Assembly: GCF_010183535.1 (NCBI RefSeq)
Contig: NC_071333.1
Span: forward strand, 20,830,587-20,894,586
Reading direction: 5' to 3'
DNA from: Caenorhabditis remanei
Lineage: Eukaryota; Nematoda; Chromadorea; Rhabditida; Rhabditidae
DNA: 64,000 bases
Shown here: positions 46,972 through 56,300 of the stretch, piece after piece
Layout of the letters: every line of letters starts with the position of its first letter
Numbering within the stretch: the stretch's first letter is position 1
The notes under the pieces: model-generated
The model's database searches: none
Told to the model about the DNA's origin: nothing
Seen by the model: only the letters and a program-made list of their open reading frames with translations
Program-made: the position numbers and the translations under genes

Positions 46972-48283
46972 CAGCACAGAGGCATCCCACACAATTATCC
47001 TACTCTAATTTTTCTTCTCTTTCCTTGTCTCAACTTATTGTATAGTATGGCATCCCACAAAGATAAAATTGATTTATTTTAAACCACGTTGAAATGAACA
47101 AGCCTACATAATAAGAGACAAGACTGTATATGTCCTCTGTACTCTTACACATCGTTACAGATTTCTCTTCAGAGTCTCTCCGAACGAATTAGTTTTCGAC
47201 ACTCCTCTGCGAGAATATGAGGATGTGAGCGTTTTTAGGACGATCACTAGTCCTTCTTTCTGTGAATCAATATATCCAATTACGTGGCATTGTCCATGAC
47301 ACATTTGATTCATCCACATCTTGGTGTAGAAAGATGTTGGAGTCTGAGAACCGGACTAAAAGAGCCGGACGACTATTCGGACCAGAAAAGCGAGTTCTCT
47401 ACGGTAGGAGCAAACCTCTCTTCATGACGTCGAAGAAAGGTTCAGAGGAAACTAGCAAATTCAACTGATGCTCATCGACTAAAACCATCAACTCGCATCC
47501 CACAGTCTCAAAGAGCTAGTGGTTATAATGTCCATCCACTAATTTCTACACTGACAACTCGGAGCGACACAGACCTATAAGGCCCCTTCAGTCCCACCAG
47601 AGGGCTTGCTACCTAATGAATAAATTCATCCTGGTCACTGTTGGGCGTCGCATAACAGGTCTAAGGATCTAAAGGTATCCGGGAAAGTCAACATGTTATT
47701 AGGCGAAGCGGCAGTCCTATAAGGATCACAAGGTTCTGACATAGCGCAAATGCAGCACGTGTGATAGATGTGAGAGGACAATAGACCTAAAAGTATTCGA
47801 TCCTATACATGCAAAAGTCTGTTCACACTGGAATCTCACGGAAACTAGTGGTATAGTAAGACAACTATCCACCAGCAACAGCTACCCACAACGGGTCTGT
47901 TCACGCCGGGATTTTACAGAAATTGGTGGAATAGCAAGAGAACTATCCACTAACAACAGCAACCCACAAAAGTCTGTTCACACTGGAATCTCACGGAAAC
48001 TAGTGGTATAGTAAGACAACTATCCACTAGCAACAGCTACCCACTAAAGGTCTGTTCACGCCGGGATTTTACAGGAATTGGTGTTATAGCAAGAGGGCTA
48101 CTCACTGACAACAGTCTTTTTACAAACCCCTCTACGTCAACAACCAACAACACTAAATACCAGAGATTAATCTCAATTCTACTGTTTCTCCAGTTCGATT
48201 GGGCAACATCCACACCATTATACCAATCCCATATAATTATCACTGTATCCCCTATAACATATCCATAATACATCTATTTCCAG
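46972..48283 (+). other. Spacer between gene C and gag, with a repeat block
   Basis: Starts with two GCATCCCAC copies (46982, 47050) around a possible terminator of gene C. No coding frame is credible. The 78-bp repeat block occupies 47811-48120, and the spacer ends in CTATTTCCAG, the acceptor before gag. Confidence 0.55.
47811..48120 (+). repeat. 78-bp tandem repeats of two alternating types
   Basis: GTCTGTTCAC begins a copy at 47817, 47895, 47972 and 48050. Copies one and three read CACTGGAATCTCACGGAAAC; copies two and four read CGCCGGGATTTTACAG. The true repeat is therefore a dimer of about 155 bp, present twice. Each copy ends near ACAGCWACCCAC. Position just before gag suggests a regulatory or RNA role, but this is not shown. 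Confidence 0.85.
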
Positions 48284-48324
48284 GGTACTGCTTTTCAACG
48301 TTCGAACGAACAACAACTTCAACC

Positions 48325-50694
48325 ATGACGCTTACGGAGACCCGTAAGCAGATCACGAACTTGAGAGCCCTCCCAGATCAGGTCAACTCGAGTAAGGTGC
48401 ACCCACTCGTCCTCGAATCGGTCAATAAAGACAAATACTTGGAGGAAATGGACAATTACCTTGCCAAGACCCAGTACTTGACAGCCATCTCCACCTGCAC
48501 CGAACTGATCAAACAGATCGAGGCCGAGTTGTCCGAACATGGTCAACCAGCCAGCCCATTTGACGAAAGTATCCACGACGCCAACACGGCAGTCGAACAA
48601 TTGGGTTTGCTCGTTATCGACCCACAAACGGGAGACCTGATCGAAGAGGAGGGGGATCCCATTGAAGACATCATTGACCAGCTCACTGAGGAGCTAGCAG
48701 AGACGAATCTACTCGCTGAGTCATTAAAAGATGCTAGTGAAAATAATGATGGTGATGCTAAAGATCTAACGCCACTCGCAAAAACCGAGATTGAGCAACA
48801 GCATTCATCAGTGGAAGAGGCGGCATCCCACTCGGCGGACTCTAATATGAATGATAGACTGGAAGATTTGGAAACCGATATGGAGAAAGCCATATTAGAG
48901 CGCCAAGGAAAACTTGCCGAAGGAAAAAGGCTCCGAGATGAGATAGCTATGAAGAAGGCTGCGTTTGCGAACAGGGGCGTCGCAACACCTTCGCCAACTA
49001 TTTCCATCAAAGAGAACAAATCGACAGGGCAAACTCTTCCCAAAAATGATCACAAGCATCCCACAATGCACGAGACACAGCACTCGGCAGAGCAATCTCA
49101 GGTCAACAACATGAGAGTCATAGCAACTCATTCCCAAGAATCGCTTCTCTCCGAACCGATTCAATCACAACTACTACAACATATCTCACGACTTGAGCAA
49201 CACGTCGAAAAAGAAAAGTCAAATCAAAACAAATTTATGAACTCAGTGAGCGCCAACTTTGAAAAAATCTTCAATACTTTGAAGAAAGACAATAACAGAG
49301 CCAAGAATACTCGCCTGGACTCTGATGATGATATCACATCATCAGAAGACGAGGACGATTACGCCAGGAGATACATGGAAGGGTGCAACCCACGCGATGA
49401 CAAATCACGTGATAAGAACCACCGCATCCCACATTCTACACCTAAAAAGGCACCAACTCACCTGAAAAACGTCACATTCGACAGTGTCAAGTCAAATCTG
49501 GTCACTTTTGATGGCTCAGACGATTTCCAAATCTTTCGCAATACCTTCAACGACTACGTCACCCAGAACCCCAACATCTCCAAAGACCACAAATGGGTCC
49601 TATTAAAGGGTCAACTGAAAGGAAAAGCTGCGAAGTGTCTCTACAGCTTAGACGACCCGGAAGAAGCAGTCCGCCTCACATTCAATGAACTCGAAACCAA
49701 ATATGGGAAGAAGAGTGACAGAATGGAGTTGCACAACAAACTCGCAAACCTCCCATTTCATCCAACCGACCATCACCGAATGGAAGACGACTTGCGAGAG
49801 CACAGAAAAATCCTCAGCCAAATGAAAGGCCGAGGCATGAATGTAAACGATGAAATGATCATCAAGCATTTCTGTGTGAAACTTCCCAGAGATATCAGAA
49901 AGCAAATAGTCTCAATGATCAATGAATATAAAGACAGACTGACTTTCGATATGGTTCATGACGCAGTACAGAGAGGAATCTCAGAGCTACAAACTGAGGA
50001 GTCCTTCTTTGAGTTATCGACTCGGCAGAGAATTCAAAACGAAATCCCAGCCGCTATCCACGCAATGGATGCTCAACAATCGCATCCCACAGGAAACTAC
50101 TACAGAAACAACAACTACCAACAGTTCAACAGCAACAGTAACGGTACACGCAACAGTAGCCAGACCGGTGGCGTTCCACGACAGGGTTCACGGCAACCCA
50201 CTGACGGGAATTTCCGGAATAATTACCCACAGAATAACAACTACGCTCAACGAGCTAAGCCACAGTTATCTTCGAATAAAGTTGTAGACACCTCCGGCGT
50301 CACACTCGACGAAAACTACCAGCCAGGTCACTCGGGGATCAATCTGAACATTATCAGATACTCATTCCCGTTCAGTAAGCCGGAAACACAATCGACATGC
50401 AACGCCTGTAACCAGCCCCACAACGCAATCCGGTGCCCGCTACCAAGTGGAGAGTTTAGACAAGCGCTGAAACAAAAAGGTCTGTGTGAGCTGTGCACTG
50501 GCAAATCCCACAAAATTGAGAACTGTACTTCGAGATACATGTGTGGATACTGTGGGGGACGCCATCACATGGGAGCATGCCCACAAAAAGAGTACTACAG
50601 AGTTCCAGCCAATCTCCCATCGAAGATTGGACCAATTGTCACAGAAGAGAGAAAGAAATTTTTTCGTGGCTACTCACGAAACTCAACTCATTAA
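48325..50694 (+). CDS. gag: Gag polyprotein of the BEL/Pao element
   Basis: 789 residues from the ATG at 48325, which lies 42 bases after a TTTCCAG acceptor; an in-frame upstream extension to 48199 is likely untranslated. The N-terminal part (to about 350) is helical and acidic with coiled-coil stretches (LEDLETDMEKAILERQGK, LLQHISRLEQHVEKEK). Residues about 375-560 look like the DUF1759 capsid-type region (VTFDGSDDFQIFRNTFND, LKGQLKGKAAKCLYSL). After an Asn/Gln-rich linker come Cys/His knuckles from about 692 (CNACNQPHNAIRC, CELCTGKSHKIENC, CGYCGGRHHMGAC). Gag should assemble the particle and bind element RNA. The frame is intact and overlaps pol by about 209 bases in another frame. Confidence 0.92.
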   Translation: MTLTETRKQITNLRALPDQVNSSKVHPLVLESVNKDKYLEEMDNYLAKTQYLTAISTCTELIKQIEAELSEHGQPASPFDESIHDANTAVEQLGLLVIDPQTGDLIEEEGDPIEDIIDQLTEELAETNLLAESLKDASENNDGDAKDLTPLAKTEIEQQHSSVEEAASHSADSNMNDRLEDLETDMEKAILERQGKLAEGKRLRDEIAMKKAAFANRGVATPSPTISIKENKSTGQTLPKNDHKHPTMHETQHSAEQSQVNNMRVIATHSQESLLSEPIQSQLLQHISRLEQHVEKEKSNQNKFMNSVSANFEKIFNTLKKDNNRAKNTRLDSDDDITSSEDEDDYARRYMEGCNPRDDKSRDKNHRIPHSTPKKAPTHLKNVTFDSVKSNLVTFDGSDDFQIFRNTFNDYVTQNPNISKDHKWVLLKGQLKGKAAKCLYSLDDPEEAVRLTFNELETKYGKKSDRMELHNKLANLPFHPTDHHRMEDDLREHRKILSQMKGRGMNVNDEMIIKHFCVKLPRDIRKQIVSMINEYKDRLTFDMVHDAVQRGISELQTEESFFELSTRQRIQNEIPAAIHAMDAQQSHPTGNYYRNNNYQQFNSNSNGTRNSSQTGGVPRQGSRQPTDGNFRNNYPQNNNYAQRAKPQLSSNKVVDTSGVTLDENYQPGHSGINLNIIRYSFPFSKPETQSTCNACNQPHNAIRCPLPSGEFRQALKQKGLCELCTGKSHKIENCTSRYMCGYCGGRHHMGACPQKEYYRVPANLPSKIGPIVTEERKKFFRGYSRNSTH

Positions 50695-53600
50695 CTCTCT
50701 TTCCAGGGCAGGCGCGGAAGCTAAGTCATTGCTTCACGTGCCACAATCTGCCTTGCCACCAGACTCCCGAGCTACTAGCTCACACAATTGTTCTACTAAT
50801 ACCAATCAACCCCCCGACTCTTCTCTCAAAACCGTTCCCACTGTTACTGTTTCTACTAACTCCACTGTTGTTTCTTCAAAAACATTTATCTCTACGGACT
50901 CGACGCCGAGTGAAAACCAAGAATTTCTCAAATTCCTATCCCAAACTACACATCATGTCAATCATGTTGCCACACCAAAACATGACGAATCAGACAGAGA
51001 TTACAAGCTACCATTCCTGTGCTTACACAGTCACGAAGGCAAGCCCATCAGAGCTCTTGTCGATACAGGTGCAACCCTCTCTATGATCGATCATACTGCG
51101 GCAGATAAACTGGGATTTGAAATTCTTGGTACCACAAACATCACTGTCACCGGCTTCGATTCCACTGTTACTATCCCCTCTAATGCCTATAAGGTCCCCC
51201 TAAAGAGTAAATACTCAACTACACCTGTCACAATCAGAATAGCTGGCTCCCCTCAACTTCCACCCACTCGTTTTCGCGCTCCTATCTTGAGCAAAAAAGA
51301 TCTACAATACATCCAAGAACTGAATATTCCGAAATCAGAACTCAATGCATCCCGAAATCAAACAGGCAAACGGATTGACCTAATTTTAGGCAATGATGTC
51401 ATAGCCTGGTTCAACTCTCTAGCTACCACAACCAGACACATTCTACCTTCCGGAAGGCTGATGGAAACATCTCCGTTCGGGTTCATCGTACACCCCACTC
51501 CAGATTTGGGTCTGCTCATTCAAGCAACCCACAAACTCAGTAACACTTCGGTTGATCTGGACGATGAGAATTACATCATGACTCTCATGGACTACTCAGA
51601 TCCCGAAGATCCATTATCGAGACTAATTGCGGAAGTGTGTCAAATGTGGAATATCCAAAACCTTGGAGCAAAATCTCCAGAGCTAGATGAGACCTTCAAA
51701 AAGGAACAGCGTGATCTGATGGACGAATTCAATAGAAATGCGAAATATAACGAGAAGGGAGAGTTTGAAGTTGCACTCCCATTAAACGGCAACGAAGCCA
51801 GACTAGCCAACAACTATGAGATCGCTATCAAACGACTCATCCATCTAATTGTGACCCTCAAAAAGGGCACCAATCTTCTAAAGCAATACAATGATATCAT
51901 TCAAGAGCAACTTGCGAAAGGTATCATTTCCAAAGTAACCCCACAAATGATGGAGGAAGAAAGGAAACGAGGACAAGTGGTTTACAATATCCCTCACAGA
52001 GGAGTTGTAAAATTATCATCAATGACCACAAAACTCCGCATTGTGTACGATGCGTCGAGTCACAAAAGAGACCAGCTATCACTAAATGATTGCGTTTTTC
52101 CCGGCCCTTCTATCCTCCAGTCCATTTTTGGTATTCTCATCCGAGCTCGAATGTACAAGTACCTGGTGATCGCCGACATTGAGAAGGCATTTCACCAAGT
52201 ACAAATGCAGGAACAATTCCGAAGTCTAACTCGCTTTCTCTGGTTGAAAAACATTGAGCATCCCGCAACTCCGGACAATATTGAAACATTCCATTTCAAT
52301 AAAATCCCATTCGGACTTGCATGCAGCCCTTTTTTGTTGGCGGCGGTTATTCATTACTTTTTGGCAAAGAACCCAAATAAGTTGAATGATATGACAAGAG
52401 AAAATCTTTACGTTGATAATTGTCTGTACTATACCAACGACAAGGGAGAAATCCCTGAAATAGTCAAAGCCGCCAAACAAATTTTCGATGACATGGATAT
52501 GAATTTGCGAGAATTCATTGTCAACGAAGCTGAGGAGATGATGAAAATTCCAGAAAAAGATAGAGCGGCATCCCTCTCGGTAAAAGTCCTCGGATACCTT
52601 TGGAGCTCTAAGGAAGATACCTGGACTATTAAAATTGCTAATCTTGAAGAATCCCACCCCACAAAAAGACAAGTAGCATCCCGCTTAGCGGAAACATTCG
52701 ACCCCCTTGGGCTGGTAACACCCATTCTCGTAGGATTCAAAAGACTAATGCAAAATTGCTGGCTAGACGGTGTCAAGTGGAATGAACCACTACCGCCACA
52801 ACTACTGTCCGATTGGCGCAAAGTCCAAGAACAGTTTAAAGATGAAGAGATAGTAATCCCACGAGAACTAACGCCCGCCTACAACTTCCTCGATGTTCGG
52901 CTAATGGTGTTCTCTGACGCATCTAAAGACATGATGGCAGCCTCAGTGTACGCGTTATACACATTCGAAGACAAGCATCCCACTATCTCCCTCATCTGCA
53001 GCAAAAACAAAATCAGACCATCCAAAAACGAGAAATGGACCATCCCCAAGTTGGAACTCATGGCAATTGAAATTGCTACAAATCTTGCCGTCGCCACCGT
53101 CAACGAAATCCGCCTACCAATCACAGAAGTCTGTTTCTTCACTGACTCTGCATGTGCCCTGTTCTGGATTCTAACCAAAAAACTCACGAGACCATTCGTA
53201 GCCAATCGCGTTGAAGCAATTCACACGAATAAAGATATACTGACTAAACAGAATATCGAGGAGGTCAACATACGACATTGTCCCACAAAAGATAATCCAG
53301 CAGACCTCGCAACGCGAGGAATGAGTACTTCAGAACTACAGAGCAGTTCACTATGGTTCAATGGACCAGCATTTTTGAAGACAGACAGAAGTGAATGGCC
53401 AACCAAAATTGAAGGCGTTAGCGAAAATATCAAAGAATTTCAAGCTCTCGTATTCTCAGAAGTAGTAGATCCAACTACTAAGAAGAAGAAAAAGAGCATG
53501 CTCCCTCTTCCTACTCCAACTAAACCTTCTGAAACAGAGACTATTCTGACGGCATCCCACGATAGCAAGTTCCAATCGATTGTCCCGTATACTAAGACCA

Positions 53601-55561
53601 ACTCGATGCGAAAACTCGTCTCAACCATGCATTCTGCCATGAAATTCCTTGTGCAGAGCAACCCACATCATGAGTGGCAGAGCTACATCATGAAAGAATT
53701 CGTCCGTTGTAAAGAAACATCCCCTACAGCTAGAAGAAATCTAGCTAGAACATTCGTAATTCAGCAACACTATCTGGAATGCAAAAGTCAGGGATATACG
53801 TTCCCACAAGACATGAACGCGTATCAAGACCAAGACGGACTGTACCGCTACAAGAGACAAGTCAGATCGAAAGTACTCCCACTGGAAGCTCGAGAACCAA
53901 TTCTCATCCACTCCAAACATCCATTAGCCGAATTGATAATCCGAGAGACTCATGAAATAAATGGTCATCTCCCAGAATCGTATACTATCAGCGCAGCCCG
54001 CACCAAATACTGGGTCCTGCACGACCGTCAGATTGCGGGTAAAGTCATCGCAAATTGTGTGCAGTGCAAAAAAGTAAATGGCTTACCATTTGCATACCCA
54101 CATTCACAGGCACTCCCACAATTTCGAACGGAACCATCCACACCGTTTGAACATTCTGGAATCGATTATCTCGGCCCAATCATGTACACTAGAGACGACG
54201 GCTCTTTGAGCAAAGCTTTCATTCTGATCTACACGTGTCTAGTCACCCGTGGAGCCCGCTTAGAGATAATTCCAGACGGAACAGTCGAGAGATATCTCGA
54301 AGCCTTGTCCATTGTCTTCTCCCGATCTGGTGTCCCGAAAACCATCTATTCGGATAACGCCAAGACATTCCAACTTGGTGAAAAAATCATCAATGAAGAC
54401 ATTGCGGGAGATGAAGCGTCGGAGTCCTTGACAAGCTTTCTAGCCAATCAGGAGATCGACTTCATCTACATCACCCCTCTTGCCCCATGGCAAGGGGGCA
54501 TCTACGAACGCATCGTCAAGCTGGTCAAACATCAGCTGATGAAAGAAATCGGAGATATGAAACTGGATTTCCAAGGCTTACGGCGAGTACTAGCAGGAGT
54601 AGAAGCGATGATTAATAGCCGACCACTGACACCACACCCGAAAAGACCGAATGATATGGTGGCGCTACGCCCCATTGACTTCCAGTTACCGGCAGCCCTC
54701 ATAGACCTCCCCTTCAATACTAAACCGTTCGAACCCACTCAGTCTAAGACTGAACAGAGAACGCGAGCCCACCTCGAACAATACGAGAACGTATTAGAGA
54801 GGCTATGGAAAGGTTGGTCACTCGGATATCTTCTTCATCTACGAGAATCCAAACACAAAAACAAGAGGTGCTCCAGGATACAACCAACAGTGGGTCAGGT
54901 GGTAATCATCAATACGAATCTCGTCCGTCGCCAGAAATGGCCACTTGGTCTCATCGTCAAAATCTGTGAAAGTAAAACTGGAGAAATCAGATCCGTAATC
55001 GTGAAATGTAAAGGAAAACTTTACAAACGTGCTGTATGTCAACTGATCCCACTCGAGATCGAGACACTTAACAACGAAAATTGTCCAAAAGATCAAAAAG
55101 ATACGGAGACAGACCCACGGTACAAATCTAAACCAATACCTCCATCTCCCGCAATCTTTGATATTCCCAATGCACGATACTCACCCAGTTACTTTACAAA
55201 CAGCAATGACGCATCCCACCCAGACGCAATCCCACACACTGCTGAATTACCCATTATCGGTGAAAAAGTCGTCGACGAAGAAGAAATTGACTATGATCTA
55301 CACGATCTGGAACAAGAAGACGATGATATGGTGACCAGTTATCAAGATCCAAACGCTCCCGCAGCCCACAGACTTGATATAATTGATCAACCGATCCTGC
55401 ACCCACACAGAGCTCGTGAGTACCTTCCACGGAAGGCAAAGGCTCCATACGTGAACTACGTGCATCATATGACTGTTCGTCATCTTTCTTTTTCTGGGCC
55501 CCCGGAGTGTTGTCAGTTTGACGCTTCTGGCATGCAACCTGCCAACTTTGTGGCCCTATAA
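50486..55561 (+). CDS. pol: Pol polyprotein: protease, RT, RNase H, integrase
   Basis: An open frame of 1691 codons, +1 relative to gag. The part before about 50707 overlaps the gag knuckles and is probably not the real start, since CTCTTTCCAG at 50698-50707 offers a splice acceptor. In order: retropepsin (ALVDTGATLSMI near residue 190, DLILGNDV near 304), reverse transcriptase (IADIEKAFHQV near 565, FGLACSPF near 612, catalytic box LYVDNCLYY near 642), RNase H (VFSDASKD near 808), integrase with an HHCC-like zinc region (HEINGH, CVQCKK near 1190) and DDE residues near 1226, 1289 and 1340, then a small barrel-like C-terminal domain (LVRRQKWPLGLIVKI). The last 17 residues are encoded by the 3' LTR. 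No nonsense codon or frameshift. Confidence 0.95.
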   Translation: MSCALANPTKLRTVLRDTCVDTVGDAITWEHAHKKSTTEFQPISHRRLDQLSQKRERNFFVATHETQLINSLSRAGAEAKSLLHVPQSALPPDSRATSSHNCSTNTNQPPDSSLKTVPTVTVSTNSTVVSSKTFISTDSTPSENQEFLKFLSQTTHHVNHVATPKHDESDRDYKLPFLCLHSHEGKPIRALVDTGATLSMIDHTAADKLGFEILGTTNITVTGFDSTVTIPSNAYKVPLKSKYSTTPVTIRIAGSPQLPPTRFRAPILSKKDLQYIQELNIPKSELNASRNQTGKRIDLILGNDVIAWFNSLATTTRHILPSGRLMETSPFGFIVHPTPDLGLLIQATHKLSNTSVDLDDENYIMTLMDYSDPEDPLSRLIAEVCQMWNIQNLGAKSPELDETFKKEQRDLMDEFNRNAKYNEKGEFEVALPLNGNEARLANNYEIAIKRLIHLIVTLKKGTNLLKQYNDIIQEQLAKGIISKVTPQMMEEERKRGQVVYNIPHRGVVKLSSMTTKLRIVYDASSHKRDQLSLNDCVFPGPSILQSIFGILIRARMYKYLVIADIEKAFHQVQMQEQFRSLTRFLWLKNIEHPATPDNIETFHFNKIPFGLACSPFLLAAVIHYFLAKNPNKLNDMTRENLYVDNCLYYTNDKGEIPEIVKAAKQIFDDMDMNLREFIVNEAEEMMKIPEKDRAASLSVKVLGYLWSSKEDTWTIKIANLEESHPTKRQVASRLAETFDPLGLVTPILVGFKRLMQNCWLDGVKWNEPLPPQLLSDWRKVQEQFKDEEIVIPRELTPAYNFLDVRLMVFSDASKDMMAASVYALYTFEDKHPTISLICSKNKIRPSKNEKWTIPKLELMAIEIATNLAVATVNEIRLPITEVCFFTDSACALFWILTKKLTRPFVANRVEAIHTNKDILTKQNIEEVNIRHCPTKDNPADLATRGMSTSELQSSSLWFNGPAFLKTDRSEWPTKIEGVSENIKEFQALVFSEVVDPTTKKKKKSMLPLPTPTKPSETETILTASHDSKFQSIVPYTKTNSMRKLVSTMHSAMKFLVQSNPHHEWQSYIMKEFVRCKETSPTARRNLARTFVIQQHYLECKSQGYTFPQDMNAYQDQDGLYRYKRQVRSKVLPLEAREPILIHSKHPLAELIIRETHEINGHLPESYTISAARTKYWVLHDRQIAGKVIANCVQCKKVNGLPFAYPHSQALPQFRTEPSTPFEHSGIDYLGPIMYTRDDGSLSKAFILIYTCLVTRGARLEIIPDGTVERYLEALSIVFSRSGVPKTIYSDNAKTFQLGEKIINEDIAGDEASESLTSFLANQEIDFIYITPLAPWQGGIYERIVKLVKHQLMKEIGDMKLDFQGLRRVLAGVEAMINSRPLTPHPKRPNDMVALRPIDFQLPAALIDLPFNTKPFEPTQSKTEQRTRAHLEQYENVLERLWKGWSLGYLLHLRESKHKNKRCSRIQPTVGQVVIINTNLVRRQKWPLGLIVKICESKTGEIRSVIVKCKGKLYKRAVCQLIPLEIETLNNENCPKDQKDTETDPRYKSKPIPPSPAIFDIPNARYSPSYFTNSNDASHPDAIPHTAELPIIGEKVVDEEEIDYDLHDLEQEDDDMVTSYQDPNAPAAHRLDIIDQPILHPHRAREYLPRKAKAPYVNYVHHMTVRHLSFSGPPECCQFDASGMQPANFVAL

Positions 55562-56300
55562 TTCCGGGTCGCACCGATTTTCCCCACAAAATCCCCCGAA
55601 ATTATAGTTCCAATCTTTCTTGTCATTTATCTCTCTTCCTATACTTCTTTTCCCCTTTTTGTTCTACTCAAAACGGTCAATTCTACCGAATTCTACTAAT
55701 TTATTGCCGCGCCCCATTATTTAAACGGCGCGCGCTTTTGTCTACAGTATCCCGTTCGTCGCGGGAGTTAGATGTGCAGGCGGCGCACCGCCTTTTTAGG
55801 CCAACGCCCGCTGCACACCGCTCACTCTTCACCACCGCACTTCTACTACTTTTACGCCACGTTGCGGCCCGTTGGTGACGGATTTTTCCCCCATTTTTTC
55901 CCTTATTTTTATCCCTTTTTCTCTGTTCTCCTTCCCCTCGTTTTTCCCCTCTAAACCATCTACAAAACCTCTACAATACTCTACAAAACTCTACGAAACT
56001 CTACGAAACAGGTTTTACCTGACAGGAAGGAGAACCGAAAGGTTTCCTCGCATCCCACTAGGGAGCGAGGTTTTACTCCTACGCATTTTGCTCCACAATT
56101 CCTGTCAACGGATTTTCCCTTTCTCTTGTCCCTATCTTTCTCTTAATAAACGGGTCATTGAGAAATTGTGTACTGTTTTGTCATTTGCATAGCTTATCCG
56201 AAGGTTCTGCGGAACCGGGTCTCATACGGCGCATACAGGGAGTCTCCCTGGGTTATGACTGTGTCCTGGTCTTCGACTGGACCTACAGGCATTGTCAACA
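55508..56300 (+). repeat. 3' LTR
   Basis: 793 bp, offset exactly 18,928 bases from the 5' LTR. By eye the two LTRs are identical over every block compared, and open frames inside them translate identically. The pol stop codon is at 55559-55561, inside U3. The sequence before the LTR (TCTGGGCCCCCGGAG) is a poor polypurine tract. Confidence 0.97.

Larger units (their letters stand above)
36580..56300 (+). mobile_element. Giant BEL/Pao LTR retrotransposon, 19.7 kb
   Basis: The element is bounded by two 793-bp direct repeats starting TGTTGTCAGT and ending ATTGTCAACA, with AAATG on both sides (36575-36579 and 56301-56305). A tRNA-Gly primer site abuts the left LTR. The pol order is protease, RT, RNase H, integrase, with a DUF1758-like protease and a C-terminal domain after integrase, as in BEL/Pao. 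Usual BEL/Pao elements are about 5-10 kb, so this one is two to three times larger. The excess is a long leader, three spliced accessory genes and two repeat blocks upstream of gag. No envelope-like frame follows pol. All frames examined are open, and the LTR open frames read identically, so it is young and may be active. Confidence 0.96.

Noticed and set aside
55400..55507. An envelope gene after pol
   Set aside because: pol runs into the 3' LTR and leaves no room; no signal peptide or membrane-anchored frame is seen there.
36580..56300. GCANCCCAC as Notch/LAG-1 sites (GTGGGAA on the complement)
   Set aside because: The complement reads GTGGGNTGC; the base after GTGGG varies and the expected AA is missing, so the match is poor.
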